Source: JAJYKC01 sp035545735 (GTDB lineage: Bacteria; Acidobacteriota; Terriglobia; Bryobacterales; Bryobacteraceae). From it: 64,000 nt of DNA. Shown in pieces: positions 36,982 through 45,932 of the stretch (positions are counted from its first letter, which is position 1; the number at the start of each line of letters is the position of its first letter). The DNA lies in assembly GCA_035545735.1 (NCBI GenBank), contig DASZXS010000027.1, forward strand, positions 1-64,000. The letters run 5' to 3'. The notes below the pieces were generated by a model. It was not told the origin of the DNA, did no database searches, and saw only the letters and a list, made by a program, of their open reading frames with translations. The position numbers were made by a program, and so were the translations under genes.

Positions 36982-37707
36982 ATGAAACTGCTTGCCGCCG
37001 CGATTGCAGTCATCGCGTTTTCTTCCGCCGCCGCGGCGGCGGACCGCCCAGTGGAAATCTTCGCCACCTCCCGTGGTGAAGTCCGCATCACTCCCATCCG
37101 CCATGCCAGCATGATGATCGAAGCCGGAGGGAAGGTGATTTTTGTGGACCCGTGGAGCGAAGGCAGCTTCGATGGCCTCCCCCAGGCCGATTTGATCCTG
37201 CTCACCGACATTCACGGCGACCATTTCGACACCAAAGCGATCGCCAAAGTAAAGAAGGCCGAGACCGACATCATCGCGCCTCCGGTGGTCGCTGAGAAAC
37301 TGCTTGGCGCGAAGGTGCTCCGCAACGGCGGTTCCACCGCCTGGGGCGGCTGGAAAATCGACGCGGTCCCCATGTACAACATGAAGCGCGGGCCGGCACC
37401 GGGGAAGTTCTATCACGATAAGGGCCGAGGCAACGGGTACGTGCTTGGATACGGAGGCAAGCGCTTTTACATCGCCGGAGACACCGAGGGCACGCCCGAA
37501 ATGCGCGCGCTGAAGAATATCGATGTCGCATTCATTCCCATGAACCTGCCATATACGATGCCGCCGGAGGAAGCCGCCGAGGCCGTCCGCGCGTTCCACC
37601 CCAAGGTGGTCTACCCCTATCATTACCGGGGGAGCGACCTGAAGGTTTTCGCCGACGCGCTAAAGGGTTCCGGGATCGATGTGCGGATCAGGGACTGGTA
37701 CTACTGA
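36982..37707 (+). CDS. exported metallo-beta-lactamase-fold hydrolase
   Basis: MBL-fold protein of 241 residues with a cleavable-looking signal peptide (about 1-20, ending AAAAADR). Metal-binding motif is TDIHGDHFD (the usual T-x-x-H-x-D-H with Ile at position 3), with later ligands in GDTEGTPEM and YPYHYRG. It resembles the UPF0173/L-ascorbate-6-phosphate-lactonase-like branch rather than true lactamases. Substrate is unknown. Divergent from the protease gene with 51 bp between starts; convergent with the MerR gene, 11 bp apart. Confidence 0.83.
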   Translation: MKLLAAAIAVIAFSSAAAAADRPVEIFATSRGEVRITPIRHASMMIEAGGKVIFVDPWSEGSFDGLPQADLILLTDIHGDHFDTKAIAKVKKAETDIIAPPVVAEKLLGAKVLRNGGSTAWGGWKIDAVPMYNMKRGPAPGKFYHDKGRGNGYVLGYGGKRFYIAGDTEGTPEMRALKNIDVAFIPMNLPYTMPPEEAAEAVRAFHPKVVYPYHYRGSDLKVFADALKGSGIDVRIRDWYY

Positions 37708-37718
37708 AAAGTCCGGGA

Positions 37719-38222
37719 TTATCCGAGCTTGCTTTTGCGCGGAGCCGCCGCGGTTTCCGGACGAACCGGCTTGCGGGCGGGAGCTTGATCGAGCCGGCGC
37801 GCCTGGTCGGAGACGCAGACCAGAAACATCGGCTGGCGTGCGTTCTTCATCAGATCGATAATCCGGTCGTGATGATCTTCCAGGTAGATCGCTTTGCCGT
37901 CCGTGATCAGGTGAAGGTCCGAGCCCGCCGTCATCACATCGGAAAGCCGGCGGCCCATCTCGCGCTGCAGGAACCGCAGCACCCGCCGGATCTTCTGCAG
38001 CGAGAAGCCCTTGCGGCGTAGTTCGGCAATTACCGTGATTTCGATCACTTCCTCGGAGAGGTAGATGCGCTTGTGCCCCTCGTGCCGCGGCGAAACCACC
38101 TTCCGCTCGTCCCACCACTGGAGCTGGCGCAGGCTCACCTGGGCGATGCGGGAAACCTCGACGCTGCTGTACGTTTTCTCGTCGCCCGGTACATCAGAAC
38201 GTGACTTCTTTGTTTTGAACAT
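37719..38222 (-). CDS. MerR-family transcriptional regulator
   Basis: DNA-binding regulator of 167 residues. The MerR winged helix spans about 17-85 (YSSVEVSRIAQVSLRQLQWW, then EGHKRIYLSEEVIEI). A short helical segment and a basic Pro/Lys-rich tail follow. There are no clustered cysteines for metal sensing, so the signal is unknown. It may regulate itself; I see no clear MerR-type operator (19 bp spacer promoter) nearby. thiS lies 113 bp upstream on the same strand. Confidence 0.82.
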   Translation of the reverse strand: MFKTKKSRSDVPGDEKTYSSVEVSRIAQVSLRQLQWWDERKVVSPRHEGHKRIYLSEEVIEITVIAELRRKGFSLQKIRRVLRFLQREMGRRLSDVMTAGSDLHLITDGKAIYLEDHHDRIIDLMKNARQPMFLVCVSDQARRLDQAPARKPVRPETAAAPRKSKLG

Positions 38223-38335
38223 CTTGAACTCCCCGCGTTTCGGCGATCCCTACCCATGACGATTTTACTCGACTTCGCGGTGGAGTCAAGGGGGGTGGTG
38301 GCCAACCGGCTCCGGACCGGACGGCCCCGCGGAAT

Positions 38336-38554
38336 TCAGCCGCCGCCGACGAACTGGACAATCTCAAGCCGGCTGCCGGATTTTACCTCGGTTGCGACCC
38401 ACTCCGGACGCCGGACAATGCTGCGGTCCAATTCCACCGCGACACGTGTTTCGTCCAGCCTCAACTCGCGGAGCAACCCCGTGATCGAGAGGCCCGCGGA
38501 CACCCGGGACGGCTTTCCGTTCACGACAATTTCGATCTGTTCCGTTTCGTTCAT
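38336..38554 (-). CDS. thiS: sulfur carrier protein ThiS
   Basis: Ubiquitin-fold sulfur carrier for thiazole formation, 72 residues. It has the ThiS pattern of beta-grasp strands (IEIVVNGKP, VAVELDRSIV, LEIVQFVGGG) and ends in Gly-Gly, the thiocarboxylation site. It would hand sulfur to ThiG, which is encoded 26 kb away in this window. A MoaD identity is less likely because of the NGKP-type start and ELDRSIV segment. Confidence 0.88.
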   Translation of the reverse strand: MNETEQIEIVVNGKPSRVSAGLSITGLLRELRLDETRVAVELDRSIVRRPEWVATEVKSGSRLEIVQFVGGG

Positions 38555-38579
38555 GGAGGGCTTAACGCCAGCCTGTTGT

Positions 38580-38609
38580 TTGACACTCTGTTCCGCCCCT
38601 CATTATAGT
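38580..38609 (+). promoter_or_regulatory. sigma-70-type promoter of the nuo operon
   Basis: Perfect TTGACA (38580-38585), an 18 bp spacer and TATAGT (38604-38609, 5 of 6), about 40 bp before the nuoA start. It is the only strong promoter-like element in the 92 bp between divergent thiS and nuoA. Confidence 0.72.
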
Positions 38610-38646
38610 CAGATAATAAGAATTACAGCCGAATACTCAATCTGCG

Positions 38647-39045
38647 ATGCCGAACACCTATCCTGAGGTCTACTTTCCGGTCATCGTCCAGGCGGTCCTT
38701 GCGATCGTCGTGGCCGTGGCGCTCACATCCCTTTCGTATTTGCTCGGCAAACGCTCACGCGACAAGGTCAAGGACTCGCCCTACGAATGCGGGATTGCGC
38801 CGACGGGCTCGGCGAGTGACCGGGTCAGCGTGAAATTTTATCTGGTGGCGATCATCTTCATCCTTTTTGATATTGAGGCGGTGTTTCTGTACCCCTGGGC
38901 AGTGGTTTTTCGCGACTTGAAAATGTTCGCGTTCGTTGAAATGCTGCTCTTCGTGGCGCTGGTTCTGTCGGGATTCTTCTACATGTGGAAGAAAGGCGTG
39001 CTCAACTGGTCCGAATCCCGTCCCCAGGGAACGGAAGGGAAATAA
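38647..39045 (+). CDS. nuoA: NADH-quinone oxidoreductase subunit A
   Basis: Small membrane subunit of respiratory complex I, 132 residues, three membrane helices. The family signature SPYECGIAPTGSASDRVSVKFYLVAIIFILFDIEAVFLYPW is present (quoted in parts: SPYECG, KFYLVAIIFILFDIE, FLYPW). It is the first gene of the operon. Its TAA overlaps the nuoC ATG by one base, so nuoB, which normally lies between, is absent. Confidence 0.95.
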   Translation: MPNTYPEVYFPVIVQAVLAIVVAVALTSLSYLLGKRSRDKVKDSPYECGIAPTGSASDRVSVKFYLVAIIFILFDIEAVFLYPWAVVFRDLKMFAFVEMLLFVALVLSGFFYMWKKGVLNWSESRPQGTEGK

Positions 39046-39530
39046 TGCTTCCTGAGCAACTGAAAGAATTCGCGGTCGCGGCGGCAATCGAGGCGTTTGA
39101 CGCGGCTGCGATCACCGGAGGTCACTCCGAGCGCGGCGAGTTGACCCTCGATATCGATCCTGTCCGGATTGTCCCGGTTTGCCGGTTTCTGAAGGAACAG
39201 CACACCTTCGTCCGTATCAGTTCGATCACGGCCACCGACTGGTATCCGGCGGAGCCGCGTTTCCGGGTCGTTTACCATCTGCACTCCCTGGAGCGAAATG
39301 CGCGGGTGCGCCTGAAGTGCGCGGTTCCGGGTGAAAATGGGGAGTTGGACTCGGTCACCGGCGTTTGGCCGGGAGCGAATTGGTACGAGCGCGAAGTCTT
39401 TGATCTTTTCGGCATCGGCTTCCGGAGTCACCCCGATCTCACCCGCATCCTGATGCCGGAGGATTGGGAGGGCCATCCCCTGCGCAAGGATTACCCCGTG
39501 CACGGCTATAAGTACAGCTATAAGGATTAG
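39045..39530 (+). CDS. nuoC: NADH-quinone oxidoreductase subunit C
   Basis: Peripheral-arm subunit (30 kDa family), 161 residues. The signature near the C-terminus reads WYEREVFDLFGIGFRSHPDL and RILMPEDWEGHPLRKDYP. The frame is open upstream to 38985, inside nuoA, but the ATG at 39045 overlaps the nuoA stop codon (TAATG) and gives the usual N-terminus. NuoC and NuoD are separate proteins here, unlike in E. coli where they are fused. Confidence 0.94.
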   Translation: MLPEQLKEFAVAAAIEAFDAAAITGGHSERGELTLDIDPVRIVPVCRFLKEQHTFVRISSITATDWYPAEPRFRVVYHLHSLERNARVRLKCAVPGENGELDSVTGVWPGANWYEREVFDLFGIGFRSHPDLTRILMPEDWEGHPLRKDYPVHGYKYSYKD

Positions 39531-39540
39531 AGAAGCGGAC

Positions 39541-40776
39541 ATGCAGGACGTCAAGGAAGAATCCGAGCTTTTGGAGCAGACGGCAGTGGAACAGCCGGCC
39601 ACCCCGGCCAGGCGCCGCATGACCATCAACATGGGTCCGCAGCACCCCTCCACTCACGGAGTACTGCGCGTGCTTCTCGAATTGGATGGCGAGGTCATCA
39701 CCAGCGCCGTTCCCGACATCGGGTATCTGCACACCGGCATTGAAAAGCAGTGCGAGGCTCTTAACTGGCAGCAGGCGGTTACCCTGACCGACCGCGTCGA
39801 TTACCTGTCTAACCTTTCCAACAATCTGGTGTACGCCCTGGCGGTGGAGAAGCTCATCGGGGACATCGAAATCCCGCCCAAGGCGCAGTGGATGCGCGTG
39901 CTTCTCGCGGAATTGCAGCGTATTAACAGCCATCTGGTATGGCTGGGGACGCATGCCCTCGATATCGGCGCGATGAGCATGCTGTTTTATTGCTTCCGCG
40001 ATCGCGAAGATGTCTTGAAGTTGTTTGAAATGTTCTCCGGGCAGCGGATGATGACCAGCTATATCCGTATCGGCGGCCTGGCCCTGGAACCTCCGCGCGG
40101 GTGGCAGGCGCGGGTGAAGAAGTTCATCGATGGATTTCCAGGCAAAATAGACGAATACGAGGATCTGCTGGAGCATAATCCGATCTGGATCGGCCGCACC
40201 AAGAATGTCGGTTTCATATCCGTGGAGGATATGTTGGCCTGGGGCGTCACCGGCCCCATGCTGCGCGGCGCCGGCGTGAATTGGGACATCCGCAAGAGCG
40301 AACCGTACTCGAGCTACGAAAAGTTCGACTTCGAGGTCGCCACCCGGACCGGAAATGATGTCTACTCCCGGTATCAGGTTCGCATGGAAGAAATGCGTCA
40401 GAGCGTGAAAATCATCCGGCAGGCGCTGGACGGAATGCCGGAGGGCGCCTGGAAAGCCGACAATTCTCACGTGGTGCTGCCGGATCGCGAAAAAATGAAG
40501 ACGCAGATGGAAGCGCTCATTTACCACTTCAAGATCGTCACCGAAGGCTTTCGGGTTCCGCCCGGAGAAGCATATCAGGCGGTCGAGTCGCCCCGGGGGG
40601 AGATTGCCTACTACGTGGTCAGCGACGGGACCTCGAAACCTTATCGTGTCTACATGCGGACGCCGAGTTTCGGGAACGTGCAATCGCTGGGCGTGCTCCT
40701 CAAGGGAAAGATGATCTCGGATTCCATCGCCTCCATGGGCAGCATGGATTTTGTTTTGGGGGACGTTGACCGCTAA
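39541..40776 (+). CDS. nuoD: NADH-quinone oxidoreductase subunit D
   Basis: 49 kDa subunit forming the quinone cavity with NuoB, 411 residues. Conserved MGPQHPSTHGVLRVLLELDGE near the N-terminus (given in part), GYLHTGIEK and the C-terminal MDFVLGDVDR are all present. About 30 acidic residues precede the core. It starts 10 bp after nuoC, and its TAA overlaps the nuoE ATG by one base. Confidence 0.96.
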   Translation: MQDVKEESELLEQTAVEQPATPARRRMTINMGPQHPSTHGVLRVLLELDGEVITSAVPDIGYLHTGIEKQCEALNWQQAVTLTDRVDYLSNLSNNLVYALAVEKLIGDIEIPPKAQWMRVLLAELQRINSHLVWLGTHALDIGAMSMLFYCFRDREDVLKLFEMFSGQRMMTSYIRIGGLALEPPRGWQARVKKFIDGFPGKIDEYEDLLEHNPIWIGRTKNVGFISVEDMLAWGVTGPMLRGAGVNWDIRKSEPYSSYEKFDFEVATRTGNDVYSRYQVRMEEMRQSVKIIRQALDGMPEGAWKADNSHVVLPDREKMKTQMEALIYHFKIVTEGFRVPPGEAYQAVESPRGEIAYYVVSDGTSKPYRVYMRTPSFGNVQSLGVLLKGKMISDSIASMGSMDFVLGDVDR

Positions 40777-41258
40777 TGACTTTTTCGCCTGCGCTGGAAT
40801 CTCGCTTCGAAAAACTGCTCACCATTTACCCGCCGGGGCGGCAGCGCTCGGCCGTTGTGCCCATGCTGCTCTATGCTCAGGACGAGATCGGGTCCGTTAC
40901 CCCGGAGCTGGTGGAGGAGGTCGCTAAGCGCTGCGGCGTTCAGCCGCTGCAGGTGGACGAGGTCATCGGCTACTATTCGATGCTCCATCGCAAGCCGCTG
41001 GGCAAGTACCATGTCCAGGTTTGCACCAACATCAGTTGCCTGCTCGTGGGCGGCGAAGAGTTGTATGAGCATGCGAAGAAAACGTTGGGGATCGGCAATA
41101 AGGAAGTGACGCCGGACGGCCTGTTCTCGATTGAAGAAGTAGAATGTATGGGCGCCTGTTCCTGGGCGCCGGCCATTGAAGTGAACTACGACTTCCACCA
41201 CTTCGTCACGCCCGAGAAATTAGACCGGCTGATTGAAGATCTCCGGAAGGCGAAATAG
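40776..41258 (+). CDS. nuoE: NADH-quinone oxidoreductase subunit E
   Basis: 24 kDa thioredoxin-like subunit of the NADH-oxidising module, 160 residues. The 2Fe-2S ligands are CTNISC and the later CMGAC. It pairs with NuoF in the dehydrogenase module. Overlap with nuoD stop by one base and a 3 bp gap to nuoF show tight coupling. Confidence 0.95.
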   Translation: MTFSPALESRFEKLLTIYPPGRQRSAVVPMLLYAQDEIGSVTPELVEEVAKRCGVQPLQVDEVIGYYSMLHRKPLGKYHVQVCTNISCLLVGGEELYEHAKKTLGIGNKEVTPDGLFSIEEVECMGACSWAPAIEVNYDFHHFVTPEKLDRLIEDLRKAK

Positions 41259-41261
41259 AAG

Positions 41262-42572
41262 ATGCTTTTTAACGAACCGAATCCGCTCGAGACCAAAGTT
41301 CTCACCAAGCGTTTCCATCTGCCGGACTCGGCCTCCATCGACACCTATCTGGCTCACGACGGTTATCAGGCGTTCCTCAAGGCGGCTCAGATGGCGCCGG
41401 AGAAAATCGTCGAGGAAGTGAAGCTTTCAAGCCTTCGCGGACGCGGCGGCGCCGGTTTCCCGACCGGGCTGAAGTGGAGCTTTGTCCCGCGCACTTCGCC
41501 GAAGCCGAAATATCTGATCTGCAACGCCGACGAAAGCGAACCGGGAACCTGTAAGGACCGCCTGCTGATGGAGAACGATCCCCATCAGTTGATCGAAGGA
41601 ATGATGATCGGCGGCCTCGCGGTGGATGGCCATAAGGGCTACATCTATGTCCGCGGCGAATATCGCTACCTGATTGAAAAATTGGATAAAGCCATCGACG
41701 AGGCCTATGCGCGCGGGTGGCTGGGCAAGAATATTCAGGGCACCGGCTTCGATTTCGATTGCTACACGCACAGCGGCGCCGGCGCGTACGAATGCGGCGA
41801 GGAAACGGCCCTGCTCGATTCGATTGAGGGTAAGCGCGGCATCCCCCGGATGAAGCCGCCCTTTCCGGCCGTGGCGGGCGCGTGGGCGTTCCCGACGCTG
41901 CTGAACAATGTTGAGACGTATTCGGCCGTTCCGAACATCATCCGGGATGGCGGCGCGGCTTTTGCGGCGCTGGGCACTCCGAAGAACGGAGGCACGCGTC
42001 TGCTGTGCCTTTCGGGGCATGTCAACAAGCCGGGCGTGTACGAGGTTCCCTTGGGCTACCCGATGCTTGAGTTCATCGAGAAATTCGGCGGCGGCGTGCG
42101 CGGCGGCAAGAAACTCAAGGCGGTGATTCCGGGAGGTTCGTCCTGCCCCGTGCTGCGCGCCGAGGAGTGCGATATCGCCATGGATTACGACACGCTGGCG
42201 AAGGCCGGCAGCATGCTGGGCTCAGGTGGGATGGTAGTCATGGATGAAGACACGTGCATGGTGAAAGCCATGGTGCGAATCATGCGCTTTTACGCCCATG
42301 AGAGCTGCGGCTGGTGCATTCCCTGCCGCGAAGGCACAATCTGGCTGCGCAAGAGCCTGCAGCGCGTTCACGACGGCGGTGGAGTGGCCCGCGACATCGA
42401 CATGATCGACGAATTGGCGAAGAATATGCTCGGGCGCACATTCTGCGCGTTGGGAGACGCGGCCGCCATGCCGACAATTTCCTTCGTGAAGAAATTCCGC
42501 GATGAATTTGAGGCCCATCTGGACGGCAAGCCATGTCCTTACGAGCACAGCCGCGAAGCGGCACTGGTGTAG
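41262..42572 (+). CDS. nuoF: NADH-quinone oxidoreductase subunit F
   Basis: 51 kDa subunit with FMN, NADH and a 4Fe-4S cluster, 436 residues. Glycine-rich NADH site LRGRGGAGFPTGLKW, FMN-site region NADESEPGTCKDR, GAGAYECGEETAL and cluster ligands in SCGWCIPCREG are intact. It oxidises NADH and passes electrons into NuoE and NuoG. Confidence 0.96.
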   Translation: MLFNEPNPLETKVLTKRFHLPDSASIDTYLAHDGYQAFLKAAQMAPEKIVEEVKLSSLRGRGGAGFPTGLKWSFVPRTSPKPKYLICNADESEPGTCKDRLLMENDPHQLIEGMMIGGLAVDGHKGYIYVRGEYRYLIEKLDKAIDEAYARGWLGKNIQGTGFDFDCYTHSGAGAYECGEETALLDSIEGKRGIPRMKPPFPAVAGAWAFPTLLNNVETYSAVPNIIRDGGAAFAALGTPKNGGTRLLCLSGHVNKPGVYEVPLGYPMLEFIEKFGGGVRGGKKLKAVIPGGSSCPVLRAEECDIAMDYDTLAKAGSMLGSGGMVVMDEDTCMVKAMVRIMRFYAHESCGWCIPCREGTIWLRKSLQRVHDGGGVARDIDMIDELAKNMLGRTFCALGDAAAMPTISFVKKFRDEFEAHLDGKPCPYEHSREAALV

Positions 42573-42586
42573 TCGAGAGCTGAAAC

Positions 42587-44671
42587 ATGAGTGAACTTGT
42601 AACCCTGACGATCGACGGGAAAACAGTCCAGGCCGCGCCGGGCACGGTGATTATCAACGCCGCGAAGCAGGCCGGCATCGAGATTCCGTCGTTCTGCTAT
42701 TACGAAGGGTTGAAATCCGTCGCCGCCTGCCGTATGTGCCTGGTGGAGGTCGAGAAAACGCCGAAGCTTCAGGTCGGCTGCACCACCCCGGTGGCCGAAG
42801 GCATGGTGGTTCACACCGATTCTCCGACCGTCGCCGGCGCGCGGAAGGGAATGGTCGAGTTTCTGCTCGGCAACCATCCCCTGGATTGCCCGGTTTGCGA
42901 TAAGGGCGGCGAGTGCGAACTGCAGGACATGGCGTTCCGGTACGGCGCGGGTGAAAGCCGCTTTGTCGAAATGAAGGTGCACCGCGACGAGCAGCAATGG
43001 TCGCCGGTGGTCTATTTTGACGCTCCGCGCTGTATTCTGTGTTACCGCTGCGTACGCGTTTGCGACGAAGGCATGGGCGTGAACGCACTGGGGATCATCA
43101 ATCGCGGCGCGATCGCCGAAATTGCTCCCAACGAGCACGATCATTTGAATTGCGACGAGTGCGGGATGTGCATCGACATCTGCCCGGTCGGCGCGCTGAC
43201 CAGCGGCATGTACCGCTACAAGACGCGCCCGTGGGAGATGGATCATGTCGGCACCATCTGCACCCACTGCTCCAACGGCTGCAAGACGACCTTGGGCGTT
43301 CGCAATAACCAGATCATTCGGGGAAACAATCGCGACCGCTCGGGCATCAACGGCGAATTTCTGTGCATCAAGGGCCGCTATGCTGCCGATTTCACGGAAC
43401 ATCCCGAACGCCTGCAGACTCCCCTTATCCGCAAAAACGGGAAGCTTGAATCCGCCTCGTGGTCCGAAGCGCTCTCGACGGTCGGGCGGCGTTGGAATGA
43501 AATTGGCGAGGGCGGTGGAAAGTTTGGCGTCATCGGATCTACGCGTACGTCGAACGAAGAGAATTTCTTTCTTCAGAAGTTCGCGCGTGAGGTGCTGGGG
43601 ACGAACAACATCGACCATCACCGGACGGGCGATGTGGCCACTCTGCTCGATTCGTTGAGCGGCAGGCAGGACGCCCTGGCGACCACGCAGGATATCTATG
43701 AGCGCAAGGCCGTCTTGATTGTGGCGTCGGATCTCTCGCAGGAACAGCCTTTCCTTGCCTGGCAGGTGCGCGCCAATGCGCGCCATCACGGCGCCCACAT
43801 CTATACGGTGACCCCGGGTCCGGTTCGCGAAGGCAAGATCGCGGTGAAATCCGTCATCAGTCCGGAAGGTCAGGAGCTGCAAGGCGCGGAAAGCCTGCGT
43901 GAGTTGTTAAAAGCCGAACCGGAACTGGCGATCCTCTTTGGCGCCGCCGTAAAGGGCGATTCGATCCGCCAGTTGGTGGCATTTGGAGATTCTCTCGGCA
44001 TTCCGGTCAAGTACGTCGCGCTGCTGGACTATTCGAACTCGCGCGGCGCGTTGGATATGGGCTTGTTGCCGGACCTCGGTCCGGGGTACCGCGCCCTCGA
44101 AACTCCCGGTCTGAGCATCGATCAAATGCTGGCCGATGAGGCGCTGGACGCTTTGTGGGTAGTGGGTGCGAATCCGCTCAGCCGCTACACGCTGGCTTCG
44201 CAAAAGGCGTTCGTCGTCGTGCAGGATTTGTTCCTGACCGAGACCGCGAACCGCGCCGATGTTGTTTTCCCGGCGGCTTCGGCTTATGAGAAAACCGGCA
44301 CGGTGACCAACGTCTGCGGTGAAGTGCAGCGTCTCAAACAGGCAATCCGAGTGACGGGGACCAAGACGGACCTCGAAATTATCGGTCTTTTGGCGAAGGA
44401 ATTAGGAGCAAATATCGGCATCTGGCTGGCGGACAAGGTATTCGCTGAAATCCGCGCGTCCGTGCCCGGTTATAATGTTCCTTTACCAGTCATCACAACA
44501 GGCGGCGCGGCGCAGACAGCGGCTGTAAATGGGCACGTTCCCTTCTTGCCGCGGCCGGACCTGATTCAGTCTGCAAGAAACACGTTGTTCACCTCCGGCT
44601 CGCTGGGCCGTTACTCGAAATCGCTGGAGCAGGTGCTCGAAGCACCCGGCGCGTTGTATCAGGGGAATTAA
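42587..44671 (+). CDS. nuoG: NADH-quinone oxidoreductase subunit G
   Basis: 75 kDa iron-sulfur subunit, 694 residues. The N-terminal 2Fe-2S ferredoxin domain (SFCYYEG, ACRMCLVEVE) is followed by the His/Cys cluster region (HPLDCPVCDKGGECELQD) and two 4Fe-4S motifs (CILCYRCVRVCDE and CDECGMCIDICPVGAL). A molybdopterin-oxidoreductase-like domain with an extra cysteine set (CTHCSNGCKTTLG) then runs to the C-terminus; that set is the N7-type cluster found in only some bacteria. It starts 14 bp after nuoF. Confidence 0.95.
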   Translation: MSELVTLTIDGKTVQAAPGTVIINAAKQAGIEIPSFCYYEGLKSVAACRMCLVEVEKTPKLQVGCTTPVAEGMVVHTDSPTVAGARKGMVEFLLGNHPLDCPVCDKGGECELQDMAFRYGAGESRFVEMKVHRDEQQWSPVVYFDAPRCILCYRCVRVCDEGMGVNALGIINRGAIAEIAPNEHDHLNCDECGMCIDICPVGALTSGMYRYKTRPWEMDHVGTICTHCSNGCKTTLGVRNNQIIRGNNRDRSGINGEFLCIKGRYAADFTEHPERLQTPLIRKNGKLESASWSEALSTVGRRWNEIGEGGGKFGVIGSTRTSNEENFFLQKFAREVLGTNNIDHHRTGDVATLLDSLSGRQDALATTQDIYERKAVLIVASDLSQEQPFLAWQVRANARHHGAHIYTVTPGPVREGKIAVKSVISPEGQELQGAESLRELLKAEPELAILFGAAVKGDSIRQLVAFGDSLGIPVKYVALLDYSNSRGALDMGLLPDLGPGYRALETPGLSIDQMLADEALDALWVVGANPLSRYTLASQKAFVVVQDLFLTETANRADVVFPAASAYEKTGTVTNVCGEVQRLKQAIRVTGTKTDLEIIGLLAKELGANIGIWLADKVFAEIRASVPGYNVPLPVITTGGAAQTAAVNGHVPFLPRPDLIQSARNTLFTSGSLGRYSKSLEQVLEAPGALYQGN

Positions 44672-44677
44672 GAAAAA

Positions 44678-44740
44678 ATGAGAAGCCGTCGCAAGGAAAG
44701 AGCCGGCCCGGCCCGGCAGGGTAGGAGAGCGGCGCGGTAA
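44678..44740 (+). CDS. possible 20-codon Arg-rich ORF between nuoG and nuoH
   Basis: An ATG at 44678 opens a 20-codon frame (starts MRSRRKERAG, eight Arg in all) whose TAA overlaps the nuoH ATG as TAATG. A purine stretch AGGGGA lies 11 bases upstream. This is the widest gap in the operon (68 bp), and a terminating ribosome here would re-initiate on nuoH. It may be a coupling leader or a chance frame; I do not recognise the peptide. Confidence 0.22.
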   Translation: MRSRRKERAGPARQGRRAAR

Positions 44741-45930
44741 TGAATTTCTATCTGATTACGCTGATCAAGACCGCGCTCATAGCGTTCGTCCTGCTAACCG
44801 CCCTCGCCTACATTCAGTGGATTGAACGCAAGGTTCTCGCTCATATTCAGCTCCGTCCGGGACCCTACCGGGTTGGCCCCCACGGCTTGTTGCAGCCGCT
44901 GGCGGACGTGATTAAGCTCATCACCAAGGAGGGATTTATTCCTTCCCATGTCAACCTGTTTTTCTATGTGCTGGCGCCGATCCTGGCCGTCTCGCTCGCG
45001 CTCATCCCCATTGCGGTGATTCCGTTCGGTCCCGAGGTGGAAATCTTCGGCGTCCGCACCTGGATGCAGCTTACCGATCTGAAAATCGGAGCGCTGTTCG
45101 TGCTTGCCGTCTCGTCGGTCGGAGTGTACGGCGTGGTGCTCGCCGGTTGGGCGTCCAACAATAAGTATTCACTGCTCGGCGGCCTGCGCAGTTCCGCGCA
45201 GATGATCAGCTATGAAGTGCCCTATGCGCTGGCGCTCGCCGCGCCGCTGCTGCTGCTCAACACGCTGAGCTTCCGCGAGATCGTGAATGCGCAGGCTGGC
45301 TACTACCTGGGCTTCATCCCCAAGTGGACCATTTTCCAGGGCCCGCTGCCCCAGGTATTGAGCTTTCTCATTTTCCTGATTGCCGGCTTTGCCGAGACGA
45401 ACCGGATTCCGTTCGACCTTCCCGAGGCGGAAAATGAGCTGGTGGCCGGTTATCACGTCGAATATTCGAGCATGAAATTCGCTTCGTTCTTCATGGCGGA
45501 ATACGCGAACATGGTCACGGTGGCGCTGGTGACGACGCTCATCTTTCTGGGCGGCTGGCATCCTCTGTTCCCGGAGCCGGTGTCGAATTTTGTCCCCGTG
45601 GTGCTGCTTGTCGCCGTGGCTGCCATTGCCTTCTTTCACGGAACCCAGGCGCTGCGCAGTTGGGATAAATATACCTTCCCCGCCACCGGAGTCATCGCTC
45701 TTCTGATCGCCGGCCTCTTCCTGGTTCCCATTCTGCAGCCGGTTCTGATGCCGCTTTTCTGGTTCGTCGCGAAGGCCGGAATTCTACTGTTCGTCTTCAT
45801 CTGGATCCGGGGCACTCTCCCCCGTTTCCGGTATGACCAGCTCATGAACTTTGCGTGGACTTTCCTGTTCCCGCTGGCCGTGCTTAATCTGCTGGCAACC
45901 GGCTTCATGGTGGCCTTTTTCTCAAAATAA
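44740..45930 (+). CDS. nuoH: NADH-quinone oxidoreductase subunit H
   Basis: Membrane subunit (ND1 homologue) at the junction with the peripheral arm, 396 residues, eight or more membrane helices. Conserved WIERKVLAHIQLRPGPYRVGP loop (given as one short stretch), and the acidic loop segment AETNRIPFDLPEAENELVAGY in part. AGGAG lies at 44722-44726 before the ATG. nuoJ begins 2 bp after its stop, so nuoI, which normally sits between, is missing. Confidence 0.96.
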   Translation: MNFYLITLIKTALIAFVLLTALAYIQWIERKVLAHIQLRPGPYRVGPHGLLQPLADVIKLITKEGFIPSHVNLFFYVLAPILAVSLALIPIAVIPFGPEVEIFGVRTWMQLTDLKIGALFVLAVSSVGVYGVVLAGWASNNKYSLLGGLRSSAQMISYEVPYALALAAPLLLLNTLSFREIVNAQAGYYLGFIPKWTIFQGPLPQVLSFLIFLIAGFAETNRIPFDLPEAENELVAGYHVEYSSMKFASFFMAEYANMVTVALVTTLIFLGGWHPLFPEPVSNFVPVVLLVAVAAIAFFHGTQALRSWDKYTFPATGVIALLIAGLFLVPILQPVLMPLFWFVAKAGILLFVFIWIRGTLPRFRYDQLMNFAWTFLFPLAVLNLLATGFMVAFFSK

Positions 45931-45932
45931 AC

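Noticed and set aside
36931..37623. Upstream extension of the protease reading frame
   Set aside because: It lies entirely opposite the metallo-hydrolase gene; the protease signal sequence begins at the ATG at 36930.
39045..39530. nuoC as a possible nuoB-nuoC fusion that would explain the missing nuoB
   Set aside because: At 161 residues it has only the 30 kDa domain and none of the NuoB cysteines.
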